Positions 1 through 8,570 of a stretch of 11,641 bases of DNA are shown here, piece after piece (the stretch's first letter is position 1; the number at the start of each line of letters is the position of its first letter). The translations under genes were made by a program, and so were the position numbers. Origin of the DNA: Euperipatoides rowelli (taxonomy: Eukaryota; Onychophora; Udeonychophora; Euonychophora; Peripatopsidae); NCBI GenBank assembly GCA_003024985.2, contig PXIH01S0020877.1. One strand, given 5' to 3'. The notes beneath the pieces are model-generated. The model saw nothing but the letters and a program-made list of their open reading frames with translations. It ran no database searches and had not been told where the DNA came from.

Positions 1-449
1 TAATTTTTAAAGGTGCAATGTGTATCTCACAGATACCGCGACTACTGCAGGGTTAACATAGAGTATTAGTACTCAAGTAGGCTACTTAAAAAAAAAATAT
101 TAACTGCCTCCCCATCAAAAAAATTCCGAAAAATTACATTTTCAACCATTATGATATAAACTTTTGAACTTGAAATTTATTATGAAGAAATAATATAACA
201 GGAACATAAATGTAACTTATAATGTGACTAACATCACAGTATTTTTCCCTTTATCCTAGGACTTACCAGAGTTGAAGTATAGAGGTTACCGTTAATGCTT
301 ACAAATAAACAAAATTCTGTGTGCCTTGATTAAAAAAAAGGCTGCCTTGTTGAAACCAATGTAAATTTAAAAAAAAAAACACAAGTGGTTCTGAACTGTC
401 AACATACTGTATAAGGTTAACAACACACACAATATTTTTTTTTCCACAG

Positions 450-510
450 TGGTCAAGTAACCAGTGTTGAACCACTTCTATGGATTGACCCTGATGAAAA
501 TTTTGATTAA
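450..510 (+). CDS. Candidate terminal coding exon, unknown plus-strand gene
   Basis: Directly visible: a strong 3' splice-site pattern (a T-run, then CCACAG ending at 449) followed by a reading frame entered in phase 2 that runs 19 codons and ends at TAA (508-510). The peptide is GQVTSVEPLLWIDPDENFD, with an acidic tail typical of many soluble-protein C-termini. The upstream exon is not in the window; I found no convincing phase-matched donor between 1 and 440, so the intron would be at least about 450 bp. The protein is not recognised. A longer open frame on the minus strand across the same bases (299-568) has no recognisable features and I treat it as a shadow. A short minus-strand exon with a good GTAAGT donor (267-324) is a competing reading nearby. 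Confidence rests on the acceptor and stop only; there is no homology evidence. Confidence 0.35.
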
Positions 511-1216
511 GATTATGATCAATAATGAATAGGAGTACTGTGGTGGGATTTCTAAGAAAGTTAAACAATTATCATGTGTGAAGATTTGAATGGTGTGGCA
601 ATTCGATCATTTTAAACCTAACTTTCATACAAGTTATAGATTAAACTATATAGTCTAATCTATACCGTATCGCTGCCTGTAATCATATAAAAAACATTAG
701 GCATTTAATTTTTTACAAATACTGGTACAGCTTTTATAAGTGACCAAAATATTTTTTTAAACTAAGGATTAATCAATTCAATAGACAGGTATAAGTGGTG
801 TAATCCTTATTAGCTTTTCTTTGGTTTGTTTATTTTTCAAGTGTAACTGGTAAATAGGCTACATTTGACAACCATAAAAGAAAAAAAAATTTTAATGGTT
901 TTCTAATTATTTTCTAGTTATATTGCAATTTCAAAGATATCTAAATATTTAATATGGCTGGAAACAAATTTTATGCGAAAATAATTTGTAAGATACAAGA
1001 ATTTTAATTGGAAAAGTTCAGTTCAGCTGACTAAAATTTATAAATGGGCAAGTAAATTTTTAAAAAAAAAAAAATCAACACTAATTGGTACAATTGTAAT
1101 TAAAGCACACATTTGTGAGAATATAAATGCCTAAAACCCAAACTTTTATCACTGAAGTTTACATATGACCCTCATTAATATTTTCAAAAACATGGTGAAT
1201 AAAATAACAAACATTG
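511..1216 (+). other. Possible 3' UTR of the exon at 450-510
   Basis: This AT-rich segment has no supported reading frame. It follows the stop at 508-510 and contains AATAAA at 1198-1203, 13 bases before an A-run starting at 1217. That spacing fits a polyadenylation signal, although the A14T9 block at 1217-1239 is genomic sequence, so cleavage there is an inference. In DNA this rich in A and T an AATAAA by chance is common. Confidence 0.2.
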
Positions 1217-1239
1217 AAAAAAAAAAAAAATTTTTTTTT
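1217..1239. repeat. A14T9 palindromic homopolymer block
   Basis: Fourteen A directly followed by nine T. It is self-complementary and prone to polymerase slippage. It may be the remnant of a retrotransposed poly(A) tail, but no element could be recognised beside it. Confidence 0.6.
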
Positions 1240-2224
1240 AAACATTTTATTATAAATAATGATGAATGAGTTTACAAATCAGTGAAAAATAATACACTTT
1301 TAGACAGTAGCCTATTATACTGTACATTATATTAAAAAAAAAATTGAAATCGTAGTTAGAAAAAAATAAATAAATTATAATATTCGTGTAAATTTTGAAC
1401 AAATACCATAAGTAAAATTAACAATAATGAATTCAAATAGAAAGAGATAATTCTAAAGACATAAATCACAACCAAGCAACTTTGAAGTAAATTACTGTGT
1501 TTAAAATTTTAAGAATTTGAAGATTTTTACTTTTTGAAAACAATGGCTTAAACTTGAAAGTTTCTATAGATTGTATAATTATAACTAACTACATACTAGT
1601 TAGTGAAATTATAAAACTGGATGTTAAACTCATTTTCAACATGTTAATTGTAAAATATACTGAACGTAGAATGTATAGTATCCTAGAATCCATTAACAGA
1701 TTAAAGGAGAAGTTAAGCCAGACAAAACCAAAACTGATATTACTGCATTTGTTATATTTTGGATTATGTAAGCTGGTTATTCAATGACATGGAAATATTT
1801 ACTCATGCTCAATTATAAAACCAACACCTATGATATCCAAAGTGACAAGATTCAATTTTGTAATGTCAGACCAGATATTAGATAAAACCAAATTTATAAA
1901 CTTTTTTTTTATGCTATTCTTGTATTTTTAAAGCAAACTTATTAAGTTTTTTAAAGCTGCCATTGTCTGTACCTTGCTGGATACTAGTAGATATGAGTAT
2001 TAAATGAATAATGAACATTAAGTGTTTGAAAATTTGCACAATTCAATATCTGTGTATTAAAATATCAGAACTCTGTACTTTAAAAAAAAAAAATTTAAAT
2101 AAAAATCGTGCAAAAAAGAACAGGCTTAAGCTTTAATAAGCAACAGGCTTCGGCAACTTTTGTGTTAAGCAAAATATTTTCTAGAAACACGGCTATTTTA
2201 CTTAGATTTAATCATGATTCCCTC

Positions 2225-2250
2225 TGATGACATCATGGGTACCTACCCAT
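2225..2250. repeat. Two adjacent short inverted repeats, CRE-like core
   Basis: TGATG-A-CATCA (2225-2235) shares its last A with ATGGGTA-CC-TACCCAT (2235-2250), whose 7-bp arms are perfect. The first unit contains TGACATCA, one base from the CRE/AP-1-type TGACGTCA. The pair forms a GC-richer island in AT-rich surroundings. A function is not established. Confidence 0.3.
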
Positions 2251-2851
2251 TTTTGTTACGAGAAAAGAGTTAAACCCAATTGTTACTTAAATAATCAACT
2301 TAAAATAAAACATGGAGATTTATTATATTGTATTCAATTAACAATATTAAAAAATTGTATGTTGATCTCCTCACCCTTTAATAAAAAGTGAACACCAATC
2401 ACTCTTGTCAACAATTTTTCAGGTCTTATAATCTAAACATTTTTCTTTTAGAACACTCATGTAACTTCTATTATATAAAGACAAGTAAAGATGCATGTAA
2501 TGCTATACAATACATAGTTAAAATCTGCAATTCATAATTAAGTATAATCTACTGTACAGTATATCACATGATGCAATTTATATAATTCAAACATGATAGA
2601 AACTGTCCAAAGAAATAATATAATCAATTTAATATTTAATGAGCCGTTTTATGGTGTACAATGTACATAAAATATGGATTTTGATCTCATTATAAATTAC
2701 CCTATAGGCCTATGGTATATTAACAACTTGTTTATGGAAAAGTCTTATTAATTAATTATGATCATTTTTGTTTTTATCTACAGCTTAAAAATGATAATAA
2801 AAGCAATATATTTTGTGAAACAGTCATAACTTTTGTACCAATTTTAATTGT

Positions 2852-2874
2852 AAAAAAAAAAAGGGGGGGGGGGG
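2852..2874. repeat. Homopurine tract A11G12
   Basis: Eleven A followed by twelve G. Such tracts can form triplex or G-rich structures and are also frequent sites of sequencing or assembly length error. No adjacent gene gives it a context. Confidence 0.7.
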
Positions 2875-3772
2875 CTATTGTAGATAGCTATTAACTTAAT
2901 TATTTATTTCAAACTTTGTTTTGATCAAAAAACTATTTTGTGTTTCTACTTAAAGAGGGATAAGCTAGGCCTATAAAACTGGCCAAATATGTTTTCATTT
3001 TGCTTTAGTCAATATTAAAAATTTGTTTAACATAGGATAATAGAAATAGTTGTTTACTAAAACCCAAAATTTACATAATAACGTATCATTTATATTTAAT
3101 TTTTAGTAAGCTACAGTATTATTCAGTATTCTCTTGTCATGGTCTTATTTACATAATAGAAACATGAATTAGCTTACAGTGTCAACCCAAAGCTATGTTT
3201 TTGATTAAGTGATAATAGTATTTTAAGTATAAATACAGTATTTATTTTGTAGACTGCTAATAAAATCTTTAATGTTAAAAATAATAACATGGTTCCGACA
3301 AAATAATAATAGTATACTAAAAATATTTGAAAAATTCACAACAAAAGATTTGTCAAGCTCCTAAAACACATTGTCTATTGTGTCCAATAGATTCACTTGT
3401 TGCTTTCTACATACGGGATCTACAGGTAAACGCTTATAAACAAAAACAAAACTTCGAATTATTCACAGCTGATACAGAGATTTAAAAAATATATATATAA
3501 TGCAATATAAGAAGAAAACAAAACAGGGAAACAATTCTGAAACAAATTTGAAAGAGACTAAAACATCATTTGTTTTAAACTTCTTTGTGATAACAATAAC
3601 ATAGGGGATAAGATCAAGAGATGTGCAGACTATGTTAAATCATAATTTTACTGAGTCAACAAAGTCTCAAAATAATGGACTTATAAAATAATGTAAGCTT
3701 TAAAACCAACCAAACTTCAAATTACTGTTCTTACGATATTAAAAGCAACTATTGGGCCTCTAACAAGTGGGA

Positions 3773-3782
3773 AAGATGGCGG
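3773..3782 (+). promoter_or_regulatory. AAGATGGCGG motif (YY1-type / start-codon context)
   Basis: AAGATGGCGG matches the YY1-type element often found at the 5' ends of animal housekeeping genes, where it can overlap the start codon. The ATG here (3776) opens only 13 codons (MAEKQSKYMCTTL, stop 3815-3817), so if it is a true start it would need splicing soon after; the only nearby donor (AA|GTATAT) is weak. It sits at the left edge of a region with raised CpG. The link to a gene is inference. Confidence 0.25.
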
Positions 3783-4020
3783 AAAAACAATCCAAGTATA
3801 TGTGTACTACGTTATAACAACAACAAAGAACTTTACCGAGCCATTAGAATATTGTGATGCCGACTGAAGTCATTAAAGGTTAGCTAACAATCAAAGGTAT
3901 GATAGCAACGTAATCATTATATCATATTCTTGGCAATATTTGATTAAACCAGCACTTTTCAAGTGGTAGTGATAAATTCCTCAAAAAGTTGAAAAGCTTT
4001 AATGGCTGGCACAGCAGACC

Positions 4021-4037
4021 ACGAGCACATTGCTCGT
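4021..4037. repeat. Perfect 7-bp hairpin ACGAGCA-CAT-TGCTCGT
   Basis: Arms 4021-4027 and 4031-4037 are exact complements around a 3-base loop. It is GC-richer than its surroundings and lies inside the putative promoter region. No known binding site is recognised. Confidence 0.4.
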
Positions 4038-4181
4038 CAGTTTAACATAACTGCACCGCTATATTCCTATCAGACGTCCCAAACTCATAGGAACTAGAAC
4101 GAAGATGTCCAGACATTATATGATAAAATCCAATATAAAGTCACATTTTAAATATCAATTATACCATATGGATAGAGAAAA

Positions 4182-4256
4182 ATTTCCGACAACGGAAATC
4201 TGAAGCGGATAAGCCGAATTTTGCAATCGGCCGGAAGTTCCGAGTGGAAAACACGA
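4182..4256. promoter_or_regulatory. CpG-dense patch with ETS-type site and hairpin
   Basis: Eight CpG dinucleotides fall in about 75 bp, far denser than the rest of the window. The patch holds a perfect inverted repeat (ATTTCCG 4182-4188, loop ACAA, CGGAAAT 4193-4199), a second weaker one (GCCGA...TCGGC), and CCGGAAGT at 4231-4238, which matches the ETS/GABP consensus common in animal housekeeping promoters. A candidate minus-strand exon with a GTAAGT donor lies just to the right. A promoter or CpG-rich 5' region is the natural reading, but no transcription start can be fixed from sequence. Confidence 0.35.
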
Positions 4257-4372
4257 CAAATATGCCAAAGATTTAAACTATCAGACTGGCATTACAGCCA
4301 TACCAAGGCAAAATTTCTACCTTTTCTGAGTATTTTTTGATAAGTAATGAAATTAATATAATTTTTACTTAC

Positions 4373-4446
4373 CAAAGAGTCAACAGAAATACTTTTAAAG
4401 GAACTTCAATAAGAAATTGGACGGTATAAGTCGACGATTTCTGCAT
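4373..4446 (-). CDS. Candidate first coding exon, unknown minus-strand gene
   Basis: On the minus strand the ATG at 4446-4444 opens 24 codons plus two bases (MQKSSTYTVQ... ending ...KVFLLTL) and runs exactly into a strong 5' splice donor, TTG|GTAAGT (GTAAGT at 4372-4367). An in-frame TAG at 4506-4504 lies upstream, so this is the first ATG of the frame. The sequence upstream on the minus strand (about 4505-4545) is GC-richer and includes CTGCGCAG, compatible with a 5' UTR; a second donor-like CAG|GTACGT begins at about 4500. The Kozak context (TTGATGC) is weak, so the ATG may be non-coding and the segment simply a 5' UTR exon. The product is not recognised. I could not identify the following exon with confidence. 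Confidence 0.25.
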
Positions 4447-4989
4447 CAAACTCAACGTTTGGAATGCCAGGAATGACACAAAGAATCTAGACAACGTACC
4501 TGACTACAGAGCATTAGTTCTGCGCAGGGGTGGTGCTGCCAGACATTAGGAGAATTTCTTGAGCAATCTAATAGTGAATATTAAATTTTTAAAGAATCAA
4601 AAAAATAATTATTTTTTTAAGTTTACTAATAAATGTTTTAACTTCAAGTTAAATGTACCGTTTAGTTTCATTTTTTTAAATATTATATTTTATCCTTTAA
4701 CCTCGGATAGTAGTAATGATCATTTCTCCTTTGAAGATAAGTAATTAATTATAAATTACTTTCTTAATCGTTTATTGTTTCCAACACTCGATCAAGATAC
4801 AATATAGGTATGTAAGTAACAAAATTGTTAGAAAGCTAATATAGTATGTTATTGTGATTTCATAACGTCGATGGATATATTAAAAAGATTAGAACATCAA
4901 GTTGTGCGACAAGATCTTTCTCCATGTTCGCTCTTGTCTACTTTCTGACGCCGGTTTTGACTTGTTGCTGCTGAGTTCCGAGTAAAGTA

Positions 4990-6355
4990 TTTAATAATAT
5001 CTATGTGACTGTCTAAATGCAGATTTTTATGCAATTTGTAATTATATAAATTATTAATGAATAATACTGAGATAGCCTTATTATCTTCAAGTAATTTTTT
5101 TTTTTTTAAATATTACCAGGTGAAATTATTTATATTTTCTTCCTTGCCCGTAGCCTACTGGAAAATTGTTATATTTTAAAGTCTTAGTGTATACAGTAAC
5201 TATAAATTTCATGTTAATATAGTGGTGTATTTACCAAACAATTTCAGCTAAACTGATATTATAGGCACTGTAACTACAGCATCAATATTATTCTTCTAAG
5301 TTGACTAATAAATTTGTTTATATTCTTAATTATTTATCCCTCCCATTCTTCCTTTATCAAATTTAATTATTTGAAATAAATGGATTATCTGGCTGATAAT
5401 GAAAAGTGTAAGGTAAAATTCATATACAGTAGATCTGTCTATATTCTACATCTTATTCATTTATAAAATATATATTTTTTTAGGGGAAATGCTCCCATAT
5501 CTTTCATTTATAAAATATTGTCCAAATTACTTACAGTATCTTCAAAGTTATTAAATGCTTTCTGTTGTTTGTTTTTTTCAAGAAAAATAAATATTTCAAT
5601 ATTTTTGTTAAAGTTATACAGATAAAGAAATTATTTTTTGACATTAGATATTCATGTGTCTTTAGTTTGTCTTGTTACTTTTTTCATGGTCGTCATAATA
5701 GCAATAAAGATAATTTTCTTGTATCCGTTATTAATAAAATGCTGTGTACTATTTATTTGAAAGAAGTATCCGTTTGAGTAAAAATTTCAACACAGGTGTG
5801 TACAGTAGGATAAAAAAGAAAATGCCTTATCCTGGTACGCCCTCTTTCAAATTGTATAGTTAATTCGGTTTAAGAAAAAAATCATTAAAAATTTTAAATG
5901 ACTACTTATCTCTTTCTAATGAAATATCAATTTTATTATACTGAACTCCCATGCCTGAAGAAAAGAGCTATCTTAATATTTTCAGATTAACTATTGGTGC
6001 ATAAAATACAGGTTGAAACATGCGCAAGTCTTTTTTTTTTTTTTTCAAGTATCCGGGTTAAAAAAAAATTCCTCCATCTTCAATGACGGATGTTATTAAA
6101 AAAATGACATTGTATTTGTATAATTATTGATATTATCACTATAATTAAAACAGAACATCTTAAAACTTTTTGTTGATTTACCATTCTCGAAAAAGGTAAC
6201 TAATTTATATGCTGTAAATAAAGTTCAGGGTAAATAATACACTAATCTGTCAGTTTAGGTGTGTTTATATGTGCAGTATTAGGCTAAAGATAAAAAAAAT
6301 AAAAATAACTTTGTTAGTCAATAAACCAAAAAAAAATGTATTAATATGCAAATAG
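4990..6355. other. AT-rich stretch, no supported gene
   Basis: No recognisable protein, RNA gene or element is visible. An acceptor-like TTTTCTTCCTTGCCCGTAG ends at 5153 and another (GTTTGTTTTTTTCAAG) ends near 5582. The frames beyond them (22 and about 65 codons; the second lies within 5565-5777) are strongly biased to K, F, I and N, as expected for AT-rich non-coding DNA. Long T-runs occur at 5097-5107 and around 6031-6045. Confidence 0.5.
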
Positions 6356-6372
6356 TTTTTTTTTTTTTTTTT

Positions 6373-6463
6373 AAAGGGGATTTTACCCTTTTCATATTCG
6401 TCATTTTTTTTTTTTTTTTTTTTTTGTAAAAAGGGAATCTTACCTTCTTTATTATGCTTTATT
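6373..6463 (-). repeat. Tandemly repeated LINE 3' end separated by poly(A)
   Basis: Read on the minus strand, the element ends ...GGTAAGATTCCCTTTTTAC, then about 22 A, then a second diverged unit ...GGGTAAAATCCCCTTT, then about 17 A. The two units (plus-strand 6426-6457 and 6373-6403) match at roughly three quarters of about 27 aligned bases. Each has its own poly(A). This is a duplicated 3' terminus, not a simple low-complexity run. Confidence 0.7.
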
Positions 6464-6540
6464 AAAAAACAATACACAACATATCAAAATGCATCATAAA
6501 ACACCATAAAAAACAAAATAAAATACAGACAAAAACAAGG

Positions 6541-8061
6541 TTAAGCAATCACGTGCATCACAACCCACAAATTAAATTTAGCTAACAATGCATGTACTTT
6601 ACAATTTAACCATTTTTTCTGAAAAATCTCAAATGATAAGTAAAGTGTATCATATACAAACAGCTTCTTAAGCTGTACCAAAAAATAAATCTTTGGCCTA
6701 AACCTCAAGTTCTGAAAAATGACTGCATTGCGTATCTTCCAGATCACAAAAGCAACAAAAAACAAGAGTCACCCAACTTCTCTGTATTGCAGAGATACCA
6801 TGATAAATGTAATCAAATTATAATTCATTAAATTATAATGTGCATATTGTAATAACAAAGACCTTAACTCATTAAAAATAATCACAGTGAAAGAGTAGAT
6901 GATTTAAGTCATCCACTCCTTCACAAAACACACATTTGATAGGAACATTCATATTATATTTAACATAAATAAACATTGGAGAAATGCGCCCCATGTATAA
7001 TCTTAAAGGCAAAATCTAACAAATTCGGGGCAATACAAATGGCTTTAAAATATCTACACAAAACACCATAATGAAGTGATGGGATCCTTCTGATGATCCA
7101 CCAGCATCAGCGCCTGTTATGTCTTATAGGTACATTTGGTCATTACATTTACATCAAAATCATCACGTATTTCATCATATGGCCGCTTAAACTGTATTAA
7201 TGGAAACCTGAGAAGCAAGAGAGATGGGGTATCAGTAGCTCTACCTCCTGTTAAGGCACAATTAAAGCAATAAAGATAACTATTCCAAGCATTAGAATAC
7301 AGAATTAATAGAATATAATCGAGATCATGTAACCCCAACCCCCCGAGCGCCTCAGGCAACATCAACTATTTTCTACCAATGGGCACAAATCTAGTACGCC
7401 ACAAGAATGTATTCGCAATAGAATAAACCTTGCGCACAAACACGTTGGTAAACGCGTTTGTGGTAAATATAACATGAGGAACATAAGCAATCTTAGGATA
7501 CACATAGGTATTAATGATGACTACCCTTGTCTTTAATGATAAGTATTTATTCTATATTTTTGTCGCCATTAACTGAAAATCCTGCAACAATGAGTTCTGA
7601 ATTTTCGATCTCATGGATACACTGACAAATGGGTACGGCAATCCTAACATCTTCTCGGGCTTACCAGGCGCATAACCAGGCAAAAATCCATCACTAAGGG
7701 GCATCCACACATAAGTTTTGTTCAAGTTAAATTTGGAACCAGCCAATAAAGTAAAATTATTAATTATCTTAAAAATCTGTGGGATACTCTTCCTGTGTCT
7801 CACCACTATCGTTACATCATCGACATAGGCAAAAGCAGTAACTTTCACACTGGAATATTCCAAAGTCATTCCAAGGTTAGTATCATTCAACTGATGCATC
7901 AAGTCGTCTAAATATATCATAAATAAATTTGTCGACAGCAGGTATCCCTGGGTCAATCCCTTCTTTAGCACCTGTGCATCATACAAAGCACCCAGGTCAG
8001 GCCCATAGCCAGAGGTCGGCCAGGTCAAGCGACGCCCATTCTGGAATACCGTTTGCCCGAC
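6541..8061 (-). pseudogene. LINE ORF2 fragment: reverse transcriptase and C-terminal domain
   Basis: ORF2 of LINEs encodes the endonuclease/reverse transcriptase used for target-primed reverse transcription; only the RT core and C-terminus remain. In order on the minus strand are VFQNG, KKGLTQGYLLSTNLF (the RQG-P-L-SP-LF block), the catalytic AYVDD (YVDD codons 7816-7827), AGSKFNLNKT, SLKTRVVIINTYVYPKI, ANTFLWRTRFVPIG, LPEALGGLGLHD, then FKIIHGAHFSN, the finger CVFCEGVDDLNHLLFHC (C-x2-C-x7-H-x4-C, 6884-6934), LRSLLLQYAHYNL and VIWKIRNAVIF, ending at TAA 6541-6543. The frame is broken by TAG 7552-7554, TAG 7369-7371, TAA 7117-7119 and TGA 6769-6771, and by shifts near 7080, 6990 and 6873, with the original frame regained at the end. 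The endonuclease and N-terminal RT are missing. It is certainly non-functional. Confidence 0.9.
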
Positions 8062-8271
8062 CTAGCATATTACCGTTAAAAGTTATCATGTATAAACAAA
8101 TTCATTAAAAAATATTTGCCGTCTTTATTGAGAATAAATAACTTTTGGTCAATTGTATTTTTGATAAACAAGTTACTGAAAAGCTTTTATAATAATAACT
8201 AAATTAAGTTATATTTTGTACCCGATTTGTTATTTATTTGTCATTTTCATAACTTACGGTAACAGTGGCTG
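8062..8271. other. AT-rich gap between LINE parts
   Basis: No coding similarity is visible on either strand. A minus-strand GTAAGT (8257-8252) is the only notable signal; it could be a splice donor for the GC-richer patch to its right, but no frame in that patch stays open up to it. Confidence 0.4.
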
Positions 8272-8436
8272 TTATTCCGAATAAGGAATAGATGAATCAA
8301 GAGGTACATCCCTCAATAAAGCATACCTATACCCAGGAATGGAAAAAGTGGCCAAATGAAGTAAACCTTCCGGTAGCCAAGCTGATTCTTCCGAACTTCT
8401 ATTCAGAAGGAAAGAGGCGATACCCCACCAGTATGT
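8272..8436 (-). other. GC-richer patch with open frames on both strands, unassigned
   Basis: This is a compact patch of clearly higher GC within AT-rich DNA. The minus strand is open for 54 codons and ends at TAA 8272-8274; fragments include LNRSSEESAWLPEGLLHL and FSIPGYRYALLRDVPLD. The plus strand is also open for 54 codons from an ATG at 8292 to TAG 8454-8456 (MNQEVHPSIKHTY...). The minus reading faintly resembles the 'E-W-L ... IPGY ... R' stretch of LINE endonucleases and would lie in the expected order between the ORF1 (9046-10101) and RT (6541-8061) remnants, but the GGG-V-I block that normally follows is absent. On the minus strand the patch also contains a polypyrimidine tract ending in AG (CCTCTTTCCTTCTGAATAG), so a host exon or another transposon fragment remains possible. 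I do not recognise it firmly. Confidence 0.3.
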
Positions 8437-8455
8437 TTAGAGGTAGACCTCAATA

Positions 8456-8570
8456 GGGGGGGGGGTGAGAAATCATCCCCCTAAATTTTTAGTATTTTGT
8501 ACTAAATTTGGAGCCTTGTAATTACAAAATATACATATCCATCTATTAATCCTCCCCCACCCCCCACCTC
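8456..8570. repeat. G10 tract and C-rich tracts in partial inverted arrangement
   Basis: A G10 run (8456-8465) is followed by a C5 run (8477-8481) and a C-rich block CCTCCCCCACCCCCCACCTC (8551-8570). The G-run can pair with either C-tract on the same strand, and the interval also holds a perfect 12-bp palindrome, TTGTAATTACAA. Hairpin or G-quadruplex formation is possible. No terminal repeats of a known transposon type were recognised. Confidence 0.45.

Larger units (their letters stand above)
1240..3770. other. AT-rich non-coding stretch, no supported gene
   Basis: I see no RNA gene, recognisable protein or defined element here. A 77-codon frame at 1554-1787 starts at TTG (first ATG 1641), resembles no family I know, and is the size expected by chance at this base composition. 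Acceptor-like sequences occur at about 2418 and 2784 (TTTTTATCTACAG), but no frame beyond them pairs with a convincing donor. The stretch contains scattered A-runs, an A11G12 tract (2852-2874), two TAGGCCTA palindromes (2705 and 2966) and short hairpins. Confidence 0.5.
6356..8061 (-). mobile_element. Decayed LINE (L1/Tx1-like), 3' part with tandem poly(A) tail
   Basis: This is a minus-strand non-LTR retrotransposon remnant. It comprises the second half of ORF2 (6541-8061), a short 3' UTR, two AATAAA signals (plus-strand TTTATT at 6448-6453 and 6458-6463), the terminal signature ATTCCCTTT, and poly(A) seen as T-runs at 6404-6425 and 6356-6372. The 5' limit is placed near 8061, where recognisable coding sequence and raised GC stop. 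No target-site duplication was found when I compared the sequence beyond the tail with sequence above 8061. The plus-strand copy at 10292-11316 shares the C-terminal protein region and the 3' signature, so they are one family. Assignment to the L1/Tx1 group rests on the RT style, the C-terminal CCHC finger, the W-x-x-R-N motif and the absence of a visible RNase H domain. Confidence 0.85.

Noticed and set aside
267-324. Minus-strand mini-exon (HTEFCLFVSINGNLYTSTL) between an acceptor-like TTTTTAATCAAG and CTG|GTAAGT
   Set aside because: The splice donor is strong, but the exon is only 58 nt with no recognisable product, and it conflicts with the plus-strand terminal exon nearby. Kept as an alternative only.
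299-568. Minus-strand 89-codon open frame
   Set aside because: No recognisable domain and an AT-driven composition with F and L runs. It overlaps the better-supported plus-strand terminal exon at 450-510.
1554-1787. Plus-strand 77-codon frame (from ATG 1641: MLIVKYTERRMYSILESINR...)
   Set aside because: TTG start, first ATG late, no splice or promoter signals and no family resemblance. A frame of this length is expected by chance in several kb of such DNA.
4559-4744. Plus-strand 61-codon frame ending LTSDSSNDHFSFEDK
   Set aside because: The tail looks protein-like, but there is no acceptor upstream and the first 40 residues are typical AT-rich noise.
5565-5777. Plus-strand 70-codon frame after an acceptor-like TTTTTTTCAAG
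   Set aside because: Composition is K, F, I and N dominated, there is no recognisable motif, and the donor is not convincing.
6265-6477. Minus-strand 70-codon frame with repeated EGKIPF / KGKIPF and poly-lysine
   Set aside because: It is a translation of the duplicated LINE 3' end and its poly(A) runs, not a protein gene. It did help reveal the tandem tail.
6341-8070. Possible target-site duplication of the minus-strand LINE (TAATATGC near 6341 versus GCATATTA near 8063)
   Set aside because: The two matches are in inverted, not direct, orientation and only 8 bases long. A weak direct match (GACGAATAT versus ACGGTAATAT) is also imperfect.
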